From positions 1 to 39,830 of the IMG/VR virus record IMGVR_UViG_3300006071_000029: a stretch of DNA of 39,830 nt; one strand, 5' to 3'. Positions within the stretch are counted from its first letter, which is position 1, and every line of letters starts with the position of its first letter. Source of the stretch: a virus. The notes beneath the pieces were generated by a model. It was not told where the DNA came from, searched no databases, and saw only the letters and a list, made by a program, of their open reading frames with translations. The translations under genes and the position numbers were made by a program. Positions 1-7,423 of the stretch are shown piece by piece.

Positions 1-1
1 G

Positions 2-115
2 AAGGTAAAAGAAAACATGTTAAGTATTGAATATCTGGATCAAACAGAAGATGTATATGATATTGAGGTGGAAAAGAACTCAAACTTCTTTGCTAATGGT
101 ATTCTAGTACATAAC
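2..115 (+). other. C-terminal end of an intein inside NrdA
   Basis: The reading frame is open from the window edge. Before the NrdA sequence it carries the typical end of a Hint-type intein: a segment reading YDIEVEKNSNFFANGILVHN followed by Cys. The His-Asn pair at 110-115 is the usual C-terminal splice motif, and Cys (codon 116-118) is the +1 extein nucleophile. The rest of the intein, including any homing endonuclease domain, lies outside the window. The function (protein self-splicing) is known for the family; activity here is inferred from the intact junction residues. Confidence 0.9.
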
Positions 116-1078
116 TGTGAAATCACGCTACCGACAACACCACTAAAGGATATTAATGATGAGTCAGGTGAAATTAGCCTCTGCACGCTTGCAGCAATCA
201 ATTGGGGAAAGATTAGAAAGCCAGCTGACTTCGAAAAGCCGTGCACCATTGCAGTACGTGCTCTTGATGCCCTACTGGATTATCAGGACTATCCTGTTAG
301 AGCCGCTGCTATTGGTACTCGCAACCGTCGTCCTCTTGGCATCGGCATCATTAATTTTGCTTATTGGCTGGCTCGTAATGATAGCAGTTACTCTGATCCA
401 GATCTCGATCTTGTGCATGAGTATGCTGAAGCATGGAGTTATTATCTTATCAAAGCCTCGGTCGACTTGGCAGATGAAGTAAATCCATGTCCTAAGCATG
501 CTGATACACTTTACTCAGGTGGTATCTTGCCTATTGATACGTACAAGAAGGAAGTCGATGAACTAGTTCAACCAAACTATAAGATGGATTGGGATAGACT
601 TGCATTTAGAGCTTCTGCTATTGGTATTCGTAACTCTACTCTAATGGCACTCATGCCTGCTGAAACATCAGCTCAGATAAGTAATTCGACAAACGGTATT
701 GAACCACCACGTGCTCTTGTATCAATCAAGCAGTCTAAGGATGGTGTGCTGAAGCAGGTTGTTCCTGGTATCCGTACACTAAAGAATAAATACGAATTGC
801 TGTGGGATCAAAAGAGTCCAGAAGGATATCTGAAGATCGTGGCGGTGTTGCAGAAGTTTATTGATCAGGCCATCTCTGTCAATACTTCATACAATCCTGC
901 TCATTATCCAGATGGCCAGATTCCACTATCTGAAATGATTGGTCATTTGCTTATGTTCTATAAATTTGGTGGCAAAAACTTATATTATTTCAATACCAAT
1001 GATGGTGCTGGTGAGATTGAAGAACCACTGGCACAAGGTTCTGTTGATGAAGAAGACTGTGATAGTTGTAAGCTTTAG
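2..1078 (+). CDS. nrdA: Ribonucleoside-diphosphate reductase alpha subunit, C-terminal part (after intein)
   Basis: Class Ia ribonucleotide reductase large subunit, which reduces NDPs to dNDPs with the NrdB radical subunit. About 320 extein residues are present from Cys at 116. The first extein stretch CEITLPTTPL matches the finger loop that holds the catalytic Cys/Glu (E. coli C439/E441 region), so the intein interrupts the active site. The following GEISLCTL carries the Cys equivalent to E. coli C462. LYYFNT near the end has the two radical-transfer tyrosines, and the tail DCDSCKL supplies the C-terminal redox cysteine pair. The 5' part is outside the window. nrdB lies 700 bp downstream after three small genes. 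Identification is firm; the exact insertion position relative to C439 cannot be fixed without the upstream extein. Confidence 0.96.
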   Translation, partial: KVKENMLSIEYLDQTEDVYDIEVEKNSNFFANGILVHNCEITLPTTPLKDINDESGEISLCTLAAINWGKIRKPADFEKPCTIAVRALDALLDYQDYPVRAAAIGTRNRRPLGIGIINFAYWLARNDSSYSDPDLDLVHEYAEAWSYYLIKASVDLADEVNPCPKHADTLYSGGILPIDTYKKEVDELVQPNYKMDWDRLAFRASAIGIRNSTLMALMPAETSAQISNSTNGIEPPRALVSIKQSKDGVLKQVVPGIRTLKNKYELLWDQKSPEGYLKIVAVLQKFIDQAISVNTSYNPAHYPDGQIPLSEMIGHLLMFYKFGGKNLYYFNTNDGAGEIEEPLAQGSVDEEDCDSCKL

Positions 1079-1086
1079 GAGCTGAT

Positions 1087-1269
1087 ATGAACTACATTCG
1101 AATTTTAAATGATAATTGGGATGATCACAATAAGACCTATAAGGTAATTAGCTATCAGAGCTTTCCTCATACAACTGGAGCAAAGTTCATACTTGAACAT
1201 GATAACAATATCTCTAGAAGAACTATCTGTACACATCAAGTAGAATGGTTAGAGTCTGATGAAGGTTAA
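1087..1269 (+). CDS. Small hypothetical protein
   Basis: A 60-residue protein with no motif I recognise, starting 8 bp after nrdA behind a good Shine-Dalgarno (AGGAG overlapping the nrdA stop). It overlaps the next small gene by a few bases, so it is probably co-transcribed with the nrd genes. Confidence 0.7.
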   Translation: MNYIRILNDNWDDHNKTYKVISYQSFPHTTGAKFILEHDNNISRRTICTHQVEWLESDEG

Positions 1270-1390
1270 AAAACTAATTAAAAAGATGTATGAGGCCATT
1301 GTCCGGAATGACAAGGACGAAGAACAACGGCTATGGCTTAAGGCACTTAAAAAGTCATTGAAGCACAAAAAGACTCATGTCATTAAATGA
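1259..1390 (+). CDS. Small basic hypothetical protein
   Basis: A 43-residue, lysine-rich protein (MKVKKLIKKM start, KSLKHKKTHVIK end). Its start overlaps the preceding gene and its TGA overlaps the ATG of the next gene (ATGA), which is typical of tightly packed phage operons. The charge would fit nucleic-acid or membrane-surface binding, but no family is recognised. Confidence 0.55.
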   Translation: MKVKKLIKKMYEAIVRNDKDEEQRLWLKALKKSLKHKKTHVIK

Positions 1391-1713
1391 TTAAAGAGTT
1401 CAACCGTAGATTTGCTGTATTGATCACCCACATGGTTGGTACCATGTGGTGTGCATACGCATTCACCCTCCTTGCATTGATCAGTCTACCTCAGGCCATA
1501 TCAGGTGGTACTGCCACCTTGATCTCTTGGATTGCCCAGACATTCCTACAGCTGGTTCTGTTGAGTATCATCATGGTAGGACAAGACGTTATAAGTCAAA
1601 AGACTGAAGCTAGAGCAGAACAAGACCATTTAATGCTAATGGAAGAGCTAGCTGAGATCAAAGACATGCATAAAGATCTTCATGAAGTGATGAACAAAAC
1701 TATTAACCGATAG
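1387..1713 (+). CDS. Two-helix membrane protein with C-terminal coiled coil
   Basis: 108 residues. Two hydrophobic segments are visible, roughly residues 15-35 and 42-66, followed by an acidic, helical, coiled-coil-like tail (KTEARAEQDHLMLMEELAEI). The layout (two TM helices then a charged helix) resembles DUF1003-type membrane proteins, but I cannot confirm this. It sits between nrdA and nrdB and starts by ATGA overlap with the preceding gene. Possible roles such as superinfection exclusion are speculation. Confidence 0.7.
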   Translation: MIKEFNRRFAVLITHMVGTMWCAYAFTLLALISLPQAISGGTATLISWIAQTFLQLVLLSIIMVGQDVISQKTEARAEQDHLMLMEELAEIKDMHKDLHEVMNKTINR

Positions 1714-1769
1714 TTTGATTTGTAGTATATTGTATATTCGAATATTCACCAAAAAGAGGCAATAGAGTA

Positions 1770-2861
1770 ATGTCAGTATTCACTACAAACAAGAATGATG
1801 CAACACAAGAAACATGCTTCTTCGGCAATCATGTGAACATCGCACGATACGACAAGCAACGGTATCCTCAGTTTGAGAAGCTGACTGAGAAGCAGCTCGG
1901 TTTCTTCTGGAGACCAGAGGAAGTTGACCTGTCACGAGATGGCAAAGACTTCAAAGGATTGAATGAACATGAGAAACATATTTTTACAAGCAACCTCAAG
2001 AGGCAGATCCTTCTTGATTCGGTTCAGGGTCGTGCTCCATCTCTGGCTTTTCTGCCAATATGTTCGCTTCCTGAGCTGGAAACCTGGATCCAGACTTGGG
2101 CGTTTAGTGAGACGATTCATTCCCGTTCTTACACTCATATCATTCGCAACATCTATACTGATCCTTCCAGAGTCTTTGATGAAATGTTGGAGATCAAGGA
2201 AATCGTAGACTGTGCTGGTAGCATTAGTAAGTACTATGATGAGTTGATTAGCTATAATGAGGCTAGATCGCCTTATGGCTATACGAGGCTAAACACAAAT
2301 ACGTATGGTCACAAGAAAGCACTATGGCTTTGTCTTAATGCTGTGAATGCTCTAGAGGGAGTTAGGTTCTATGTCTCGTTCGCATGTTCATGGGCATTTG
2401 CTGAAGTCAAGAAGATGGAAGGTAACGCGAAGATTATCAAGCTCATCGCGAGGGATGAGAACATTCACCTTGCCTCGACTCAGCAGCTCCTCAAGATTCT
2501 TCCAAAAGAGGATGCAGACTTTGCTCGGATACAAGAAGAGACACGATCTGAATGTATTGATATGTTTTACCGTGTGGTCGAGCAAGAAAAGGCGTGGGCA
2601 CGTTACCTTTTTCAGAAAGGGTCGATGATTGGTCTTAATGAACAGCTGCTCTGTGATTATGTTGATCACATTGCTGCCAAGCGTATGGGTAATCTTGGGT
2701 TGAACGGTAAGCCAGGACCAAATCCTCTGCCCTGGACTCAGAAGTGGATCAGCGGTTCGGAGGTGCAGGTTGCGCCACAGGAAACTGAGATCACCAGCTA
2801 TATCAATGGTGGTGTCAAGAAAGATGTTGATTCCGAAACATTCAAAGGATTCTCTCTGTGA
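1770..2861 (+). CDS. nrdB: Ribonucleoside-diphosphate reductase beta subunit
   Basis: 363 residues, the normal length for class Ia NrdB. It provides the diiron-tyrosyl radical that NrdA uses. Iron ligands and the radical Tyr are all visible: Asp in LLDSVQGR, Glu/His/Tyr in ETIHSRSY (equivalent to E. coli E115, H118, Y122), Glu in SWAFAE, and Glu/His in RDENIH. The C-terminus (TFKGFSL) is the NrdA-binding tail. The start ATG at 1770 is preceded by AAGAGG. The downstream dCMP deaminase begins by a GTG that overlaps this stop codon, so nucleotide supply genes form one unit. Confidence 0.98.
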   Translation: MSVFTTNKNDATQETCFFGNHVNIARYDKQRYPQFEKLTEKQLGFFWRPEEVDLSRDGKDFKGLNEHEKHIFTSNLKRQILLDSVQGRAPSLAFLPICSLPELETWIQTWAFSETIHSRSYTHIIRNIYTDPSRVFDEMLEIKEIVDCAGSISKYYDELISYNEARSPYGYTRLNTNTYGHKKALWLCLNAVNALEGVRFYVSFACSWAFAEVKKMEGNAKIIKLIARDENIHLASTQQLLKILPKEDADFARIQEETRSECIDMFYRVVEQEKAWARYLFQKGSMIGLNEQLLCDYVDHIAAKRMGNLGLNGKPGPNPLPWTQKWISGSEVQVAPQETEITSYINGGVKKDVDSETFKGFSL

Positions 2862-3319
2862 ACGATAAGTTTATTGATTATTTCATGAGAGTGGCTGAGG
2901 AAACTGCTGCTCTCTCTTATGCCAAAAGATTGCAGGTTGGATGCGTCATCGTTAAGGATCGGCGCATCCTTTCCATCGGATACAACGGAACACCAGCTGG
3001 CTGGGATAACTGTTGTGAATATGAAATTCCAGAGAAAGTTTATTACGAGACTCGGTCAGTTGAACCTGCTCGAACAGCAACCAAGCCTGAAGTGATCCAC
3101 GCCGAATCTAATGCTATCACAAAACTGGCAGCATCCACCGAATCTTCAAAAGATGCCACTGCCTTTGTTACACATGCTCCTTGCATGGACTGCGCGAAAC
3201 TCCTCTACCAAGCAGGGATTTCCGAAGTAATATATAAGGAAGAATACCGCGATCGTGTTGGTATCGAATTCCTAGAAAAATGTGGAGTAAATGTATGGCA
3301 AAAAGAGACGACTGGGTAA
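2858..3319 (+). CDS. dCMP deaminase
   Basis: 153 residues of the cytidine/deoxycytidylate deaminase family. The enzyme makes dUMP for thymidylate synthesis. The zinc site is complete: HAE (in EVIHAESNA, with the proton-shuttle Glu) and PCMDC. The N-terminal part carries the family GCVIVKD and YNGTPAGWDNCCE segments. The start is a GTG that overlaps the nrdB stop (GTGA). The 3' end overlaps the next small zinc-ribbon gene by 25 bp. Confidence 0.95.
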   Translation: MNDKFIDYFMRVAEETAALSYAKRLQVGCVIVKDRRILSIGYNGTPAGWDNCCEYEIPEKVYYETRSVEPARTATKPEVIHAESNAITKLAASTESSKDATAFVTHAPCMDCAKLLYQAGISEVIYKEEYRDRVGIEFLEKCGVNVWQKETTG

Positions 3320-3447
3320 CATGTGACAATTGCGAAGAAGAGTTTCGCGTAATCAACGAAACACTTGCTGAAGTTGAATATTGTCCCTTCTGTGGGGAAA
3401 TGTTAGACGATAGTTTGGACGAAGATTACACCTTCGACGAAGAATGA
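3295..3447 (+). CDS. Small zinc-ribbon protein
   Basis: 50 residues. Two CxxC knuckles, CDNC near residue 10 and CPFC near residue 31, are followed by a very acidic tail (DDSLDEDYTFDEE). It starts inside dCMP deaminase and its stop overlaps the ATG of the next gene (ATGA). Small phage zinc ribbons of this form are common and mostly of unknown function. Confidence 0.75.
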   Translation: MAKRDDWVTCDNCEEEFRVINETLAEVEYCPFCGEMLDDSLDEDYTFDEE

Positions 3448-3857
3448 GCTGGCTATACGAAGGTCAAGAATTCTTCAAGATTCCTGACAAGGCGTATGGT
3501 TTCGTCTATATCATTCACAATCTTGTCTCCGGCAAACGCTATATCGGCAGAAAGTTTTTCACCAAAGCTGGGTATAAGACGGTCGCAGGGAAACGGAAAA
3601 AGATCCGCCTAGAAAGCGACTGGAGAGACTACTATGGCTCCTCTCCTGCTCTCGCTAGGGCTATTGAGGCTGAGGGCAGGGAGAACTTCCAGCGGGAGAT
3701 TGTCCGGATCTGTTACAACCGATCCGAGTGCTCGTACTACGAATCCAAGCTGATTTTTGAGAACGACGCCATCCTGTCCGACGCATTCTACAACGATTGG
3801 ATCTCGTGCAAAATCTCTTCGAGGCATGTCAACGCGATCAAAAAAAATCCAAAATAG
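3444..3857 (+). CDS. GIY-YIG-type nuclease-like protein
   Basis: 137 residues. Near the N-terminus it reads VYIIHNLVSGKRYIGRKFF, which fits the GIY-YIG pattern (first motif VYI, second YIG followed by an Arg/Lys). A conserved-looking DWRDYYGSS follows, then a Glu in YESKLIF that could be the metal-binding Glu. No NUMOD repeats are seen, unlike the homing endonucleases elsewhere in this window. It may therefore be a stand-alone phage nuclease rather than a mobile gene. It starts by ATGA overlap with the zinc-ribbon gene. Confidence 0.7.
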   Translation: MSWLYEGQEFFKIPDKAYGFVYIIHNLVSGKRYIGRKFFTKAGYKTVAGKRKKIRLESDWRDYYGSSPALARAIEAEGRENFQREIVRICYNRSECSYYESKLIFENDAILSDAFYNDWISCKISSRHVNAIKKNPK

Positions 3858-3859
3858 TG

Positions 3860-3888
3860 CTTTACCTTTTTTCAAATTTAGGTTAGAA
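3860..3888 (+). promoter_or_regulatory. Early promoter (sigma-70 type)
   Basis: -35 TTTACC, a 17-bp spacer, -10 TAGAAT. It belongs to a family repeated many times in the window, in which the spacer (TTTTTTCAAATTTAGGT) and the bases after the -10 (GAATTATAG) are also conserved. It lies just before the gene at 3918. Confidence 0.85.
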
Positions 3889-3917
3889 TGAATTATAGTG
3901 ATTGGAAGGAACTGATT

Positions 3918-4412
3918 ATGAAGCTCGTGATTGACACCCAGATCGCTGAAAACTATGCCGCCCACAACGGCTTCACTGGCGAACATCGCTGGAAGTTCAA
4001 GGGTGGCAACACCTACGTGGTGGATAACATCACTCCCGCCCAGAAGGCTCGCATCGAAGCCGAGGGTACTCCTACCCTCGATGCCCTGATTAATGAGGAT
4101 GGCGGCTCGTATCGCGAGTACATCATCTCGCATCGTATCGTGGAAGACACTGCGGAAGAAGGTGAACCCTGGGAAACTCCTTTCCGTCTCTCCTACATCG
4201 ATGGTAAGTGGGTTGTTGCCCGCACCATCTACAACAAGGGCGAGTATGGTGGCTACATGCGCCCTGAGATCGCCACCAAGACGGAGACCTATGTAATGGG
4301 TCCTGCAGGTGAACGCCTCGATTATGAGGCTTCCTACGTTCTCGTTAACGGTCGCACTGCTCGCGACCAGCAGGAGCTCCAGTGTGAGCTTGATATGATG
4401 GAGGATGCATAA
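3918..4412 (+). CDS. Hypothetical early protein
   Basis: 164 residues starting MKLVIDTQIAENYAAHNGF. I chose the ATG at 3918 over the in-frame ATG at 3888 because the latter overlaps the early promoter -10 region. Codon use is regular and GC-rich at third positions. No known family is recognised. It is the first gene after an early promoter and is followed by TAATG overlap with the next gene. Confidence 0.75.
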   Translation: MKLVIDTQIAENYAAHNGFTGEHRWKFKGGNTYVVDNITPAQKARIEAEGTPTLDALINEDGGSYREYIISHRIVEDTAEEGEPWETPFRLSYIDGKWVVARTIYNKGEYGGYMRPEIATKTETYVMGPAGERLDYEASYVLVNGRTARDQQELQCELDMMEDA

Positions 4413-4669
4413 TGGTTAATATCTACAAATACCCTCTTATGATTGGCTATAACTGCATGAATCTCCCAAGAGGAGCAAAGATTCTTCATGTTGCTGATCA
4501 ATATGGTGTTCTGACCATGTGGGTTGAACAGCCAGCTGTTGTGGATTTGTTGGAAACACGTAACTTTGTGGTGCGTGCAACGGGCGAACAATTCCATAAC
4601 CATAACGCAACCCATCTCGGAACTGCGATTTCCGATTCGTTTGTGTGGCATTTGTATGAGGTGTTTTAA
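4412..4669 (+). CDS. Small conserved phage protein (DUF7352-like)
   Basis: 85 residues beginning MVNIYKYPL with a later RGAKILHVADQYGVLTMWV. This is the pattern I associate with a small phage domain (KIYKYPL ... GAKIL.V..Q...L.LW), annotated in places as DUF7352; the assignment is from memory and not verified. Function unknown. The ATG overlaps the preceding stop and its own stop overlaps the next ATG. Confidence 0.75.
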   Translation: MVNIYKYPLMIGYNCMNLPRGAKILHVADQYGVLTMWVEQPAVVDLLETRNFVVRATGEQFHNHNATHLGTAISDSFVWHLYEVF

Positions 4670-4821
4670 TGCTTGAGTACATGGAGATCAATGGAGTTTT
4701 ACTCGATCTTCATGAGTGGGCAGGTGGTCTGACTATGAAACACAAAGAAGTTGCAAAAGCTCAGGCATCTAGACGCAGAGAAGTCAAAAAAGATTATGCA
4801 AAAATCGTAATTTTTACCTAA
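4669..4821 (+). CDS. Small hypothetical protein
   Basis: 50 residues, beginning at an ATG that overlaps the preceding TAA. The first half is neutral, the second half strongly basic (KHKEVAKAQASRRREVKKDYAK). No family recognised. Confidence 0.55.
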   Translation: MLEYMEINGVLLDLHEWAGGLTMKHKEVAKAQASRRREVKKDYAKIVIFT

Positions 4822-4838
4822 ATAGAGCAAGAAAGTGC

Positions 4839-4867
4839 TTTACTTAATAACGTTTTTGAGGTAGAAT
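4839..4867 (+). promoter_or_regulatory. Early-type promoter before the tRNA cluster
   Basis: -35 TTTACT, 17-bp spacer, -10 TAGAAT followed by GAATAATAG. The spacer differs from the main family. It is placed 20 bp before the first tRNA gene and probably starts the cluster transcript. Confidence 0.8.
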
Positions 4868-4887
4868 GAATAATAGGAATTGAGTTT

Positions 4888-4962
4888 TCCCTGATAGCTC
4901 AGCGGTAGAGCCCTCGACTGTTAATCGAGTGGTCGTAGGTTCGAATCCTACTCAGGGAGCCA
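4888..4962 (+). tRNA. tRNA-Asn (GTT)
   Basis: Complete cloverleaf: acceptor TCCCTGA/TCAGGGA, anticodon loop CTGTTAA, T-loop TTCGAAT, discriminator G and encoded CCA. Confidence 0.95.
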
Positions 4963-4982
4963 TTTTTGTTAGGAGAAGCGAT

Positions 4983-5159
4983 ATGACTGAAGTCTTGGTA
5001 TTCAAGTTTCCGGAACTTAACGATTCTAGCCGCACGGTGATCGAACGTCGTTTCTGCGAACTGATCAACGACTACCGTAATGGCGTGAAGTTGGCTCCTG
5101 AAGTCCTTGACTGGATGGATAGCGCCAATAACTTTCTCCTCACTGCGGAGAGTGCATAA
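4983..5159 (+). CDS. Small hypothetical protein
   Basis: 58 residues (MTEVLVFKFPELNDSSR start). It lies between two tRNA genes and is preceded by AGGAG at a good distance. No family recognised. Confidence 0.7.
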   Translation: MTEVLVFKFPELNDSSRTVIERRFCELINDYRNGVKLAPEVLDWMDSANNFLLTAESA

Positions 5160-5167
5160 CTCTTATT

Positions 5168-5244
5168 GGTCCCGTAGCTCAGCTGGATAGAGCACGTGCC
5201 TTCTAAGCATGGGGTCACAGGTTCGAATCCTGTCGGGATCGCCA
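5168..5244 (+). tRNA. tRNA-Arg (TCT)
   Basis: Acceptor GGTCCCG/CGGGATC, anticodon loop CTTCTAA, T-loop TTCGAAT, discriminator G, encoded CCA. Confidence 0.95.
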
Positions 5245-5264
5245 TTTTGAATGAAAGGTTAATA

Positions 5265-5837
5265 ATGTATATTGAAGAAATTGCTATGCCTGAAGATTGG
5301 ACGAAATATCTTCCGACTCATGTGCCCAGCGTAGTCTTTAAGACTCGGGTTCGCGATGATTCGATCGAAGGTCCAAATCCCTATCGTTGGGAAGACGTTT
5401 CGACTTGGGATCTGTTTGCTGGCAAACGTGTAGTTCTTTTCTCGCTTCCTGGTGCTTTTACGCCGACATGCTCGACTTATCAGCTTCCTGGGTTTGAGTC
5501 CAGCTTTGCGGAGTTTAAGGCTCTCGGGATTAAGGATATCTACTGCATCTCGGTGAACGATGCGTTTGTCATGAATCAGTGGGCTAAGAGCCAGAAGCTG
5601 AAGAAGGTCAAGGTGATCCCTGATGGTTCTGGTGAGTTTACTGGTCGTATGAATATGACTGTTGCTAAGGATAATCTTGGCTTCGGTAATCGCTCTTGGC
5701 GCTATGCATGTGTTGTGAACAACGGCAAGATCGAGAAGTGGTTTATCGAGCCTGGCATGGCAAACAATTGCGAAACGGATCCATATGGTGAAACTTCGCC
5801 TGAGAATATTTTGAATTGGTTGAAGAATAACGGTTAA
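5265..5837 (+). CDS. Peroxiredoxin (Prx5-like)
   Basis: 190 residues. It carries the peroxiredoxin active-site motif PGAFTPTCSTYQLPG, with the peroxidatic Cys in TPTCS. It also has the downstream family segments DIYCISVND and NRSWRYACVVNNGKIEKWF. The length and motif spacing fit the AhpC/TSA Prx5 group, which reduces H2O2 and alkyl peroxides with thiol donors. A glutaredoxin-domain gene is present at 20309 and might supply electrons, which is inference. The gene stands alone between tRNA genes. A second in-frame ATG 21 bp downstream is an alternative start. Confidence 0.92.
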   Translation: MYIEEIAMPEDWTKYLPTHVPSVVFKTRVRDDSIEGPNPYRWEDVSTWDLFAGKRVVLFSLPGAFTPTCSTYQLPGFESSFAEFKALGIKDIYCISVNDAFVMNQWAKSQKLKKVKVIPDGSGEFTGRMNMTVAKDNLGFGNRSWRYACVVNNGKIEKWFIEPGMANNCETDPYGETSPENILNWLKNNG

Positions 5838-5838
5838 T

Positions 5839-5915
5839 AGTCCTGTAGCTCAATTGGTTAGAGCTGATCGCTCATAACGGTTAGGTTGGGGGTTCGAGTC
5901 CCTCCGGGACTACCA
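5839..5915 (+). tRNA. tRNA with CAT anticodon (Met or lysidine-modified Ile)
   Basis: Acceptor AGTCCTG/CGGGACT, anticodon loop CTCATAA, T-loop TTCGAGT, encoded CCA. Whether it decodes AUG or, after lysidine modification, AUA cannot be told from the sequence. Confidence 0.9.
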
Positions 5916-5918
5916 AAC

Positions 5919-5996
5919 GAGGCGATGGCGGAGTGGTCCAACGCACAGGTCTGCAAAACCTGACAGCCGTGGGTTCGAATCCCACTCGCTTCTCCA
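5919..5996 (+). tRNA. tRNA-Cys (GCA)
   Basis: Acceptor GAGGCGA/TCGCTTC, anticodon loop CTGCAAA, T-loop TTCGAAT, discriminator T, encoded CCA. Confidence 0.93.
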
Positions 5997-6002
5997 ATTT
6001 AC

Positions 6003-6077
6003 GTCCCCGTCGTCTACTGGCTAGGACACTGCCCTTTCAAGGCGGAGAAGGGGGATCGAAACCCCTCGGGGATACCA
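6003..6077 (+). tRNA. tRNA-Glu (TTC)
   Basis: Acceptor GTCCCCG/CGGGGAT, D-arm GTCTACTGGCTAGGAC, anticodon loop CTTTCAA, T-loop ATCGAAA, encoded CCA. Confidence 0.93.
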
Positions 6078-6084
6078 GTTTAAT

Positions 6085-6158
6085 GCCCACGTAGCTCAAA
6101 GGTAGAGCACCGAGCTGATAACTCGGAGACGGTGGATCGATACCACTCGTGGGTACCA
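6085..6158 (+). tRNA. tRNA-Ile (GAT)
   Basis: Acceptor GCCCACG/CGTGGGT, anticodon stem CCGAG/CTCGG with loop CTGATAA, T-loop ATCGATA, encoded CCA. Confidence 0.93.
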
Positions 6159-6163
6159 AATAC

Positions 6164-6240
6164 GGACGTGTAGCTCAGTAGGTTAGAGCAGCCGACTCTT
6201 AATCGGCTTGTCGTGAGTTCGAATCTCACCTCGTCTACCA
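6164..6240 (+). tRNA. tRNA-Lys (CTT)
   Basis: Anticodon stem GCCGA/TCGGC with loop CTCTTAA, T-loop TTCGAAT, encoded CCA. The acceptor GGACGTG/CTCGTCT has one T-T mismatch. Confidence 0.9.
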
Positions 6241-6245
6241 ATTAT

Positions 6246-6321
6246 GGACCCATAGCTCAATAGGTAGAGCACCGTTCTTTTAAATCGGTGGTTCCGCGTT
6301 CGAGTCGCGGTGGGTCCACCA
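6246..6321 (+). tRNA. tRNA-Lys (TTT)
   Basis: Acceptor GGACCCA/TGGGTCC, anticodon loop CTTTTAA, T-loop TTCGAGT, encoded CCA. The anticodon stem CCGTT/ATCGG has one T-T mismatch. Confidence 0.9.
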
Positions 6322-6337
6322 TTTTTTGAGAGTTGTA

Positions 6338-6928
6338 ATGTCTAATCGTTTTGTAATCAGTGATACCCATTTCGGGCATACCAACAGCTGGGAAAAGTTC
6401 AAGCTGCCCAACGGTGATCCTCTGCGTCCGTTCACTTCAACCGAAGAGATGGATGAGACGATGGTTGAGCGTTGGAATGCCAAGGTTGGTCCTCATGATG
6501 TGGTTTACCATCTGGGTGATGTCGTTATCAACAAGAAGTCTCTGCATCATGTCAAGAGGCTGAATGGTAAGAAGCGTCTGGTTCGTGGCAATCACGATAT
6601 CTTTAAGGATGCTGATTACCGTGAAGTTGGTTTTGATAGCCTGTATGGTGTTCGTGTGTTTGTGGATAAGTTCATCCTGAGCCATATTCCACTTTTTGAA
6701 AAGTGTGTGTCTGATAGGTTTGTTTGTAATGTGTCAGGTCATCTTCACGCAAACTATATCAACTCGCCACGCTATCTGACAGTATGTGTAGAACATACCG
6801 ACTTCACGCCACTTTCGTTTGAAGAAGTTGAACAGAGGATTGCATCCAACAAAGAATCCTTTGAACGGACTGGATCAGTTATCAACTATGGTGGCGGGGT
6901 TGATATTACTTCGTTAAAGAGATTATGA
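6338..6928 (+). CDS. Calcineurin-like metallophosphoesterase
   Basis: 196 residues. The dinuclear-metal motifs occur in order: DTHFGH near residue 9, LGDVV near 65, GNHD near 90, and SGHLHA near 130. That is the full calcineurin-like phosphoesterase signature. The substrate is unknown; phage members have been proposed to act on nucleotides or RNA ends. The start at 6338 follows tRNA-Lys by 17 bp, and the stop overlaps the next gene (ATGA). The C-terminal segment RYLTVCVEHTDFTPLSFEEV recurs in a short gene at 7413. Confidence 0.9.
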   Translation: MSNRFVISDTHFGHTNSWEKFKLPNGDPLRPFTSTEEMDETMVERWNAKVGPHDVVYHLGDVVINKKSLHHVKRLNGKKRLVRGNHDIFKDADYREVGFDSLYGVRVFVDKFILSHIPLFEKCVSDRFVCNVSGHLHANYINSPRYLTVCVEHTDFTPLSFEEVEQRIASNKESFERTGSVINYGGGVDITSLKRL

Positions 6929-7194
6929 GCTATTATAATGAACGCAACGGTTGGGTAGACAACGGCAAAAAGCTACATAACGATCCATGTCCTAATTGTG
7001 GTAGCGAAAACTTCCAAGAAACAGTGAGTCGTGAATACTGCCCTGATTGTAAGATGGAGTGCAACTATTGGGGCAGTGGTGCTAACGAAGTCTATGATAG
7101 TATGTGTAAGCGCAAATCTGCCGAGGAAGATCGCAGGCGTGAAGAAGACTTTCGTAGACAAATGCGCGAAGAATGGGGCGACCACAATGGATAA
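6925..7194 (+). CDS. Zinc-ribbon protein
   Basis: 89 residues with CPNCG and CPDCK pairs near residues 22 and 39, followed by a highly charged Arg/Glu-rich C-terminal helix. The start overlaps the metallophosphoesterase stop. Function unknown. Confidence 0.75.
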   Translation: MSYYNERNGWVDNGKKLHNDPCPNCGSENFQETVSREYCPDCKMECNYWGSGANEVYDSMCKRKSAEEDRRREEDFRRQMREEWGDHNG

Positions 7195-7423
7195 CAGTAT
7201 ACCTTCCAAAGAAGAACAAATCTTGGAAATGTTCAAGTGGCTTGAAGAAAGTGCAGAAGCACTAGGTGGATGCTCTGACGGAAACTGCGTGATTCACAAA
7301 CCAAAAGGTATGCACACTAACGGTGGATGCAGATGTGCATCTGATAGAAACAGAATTTATAGATACGTTCAATATGTTGCCTATTTTCGCAGCAAAGTTC
7401 GTAAAATACGGGATGAAAACTAA
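7187..7423 (+). CDS. Small cysteine-containing hypothetical protein
   Basis: 78 residues from the ATG at 7187, overlapping the previous gene by 8 bp. Cysteines are spaced GGCSDGNC and GGCRCA, possibly a metal site. No family recognised. Confidence 0.65.
   Translation: MDNSIPSKEEQILEMFKWLEESAEALGGCSDGNCVIHKPKGMHTNGGCRCASDRNRIYRYVQYVAYFRSKVRKIRDEN

Noticed and set aside
1714-1769. Possible promoter before nrdB (TATATT region with GAATATTC palindrome)
   Set aside because: No -35 at proper distance matches the early family or the consensus, and no late element is present.
1989-2030. Suspected loss of the radical tyrosine in NrdB (Arg in LKRQILLDS)
   Set aside because: That position is not the radical site. 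The radical Tyr is in ETIHSRSY and is present.
4093-4296. Alternative-frame ORF within the early gene at 3918
   Set aside because: It is a shadow of the main frame, with no RBS.
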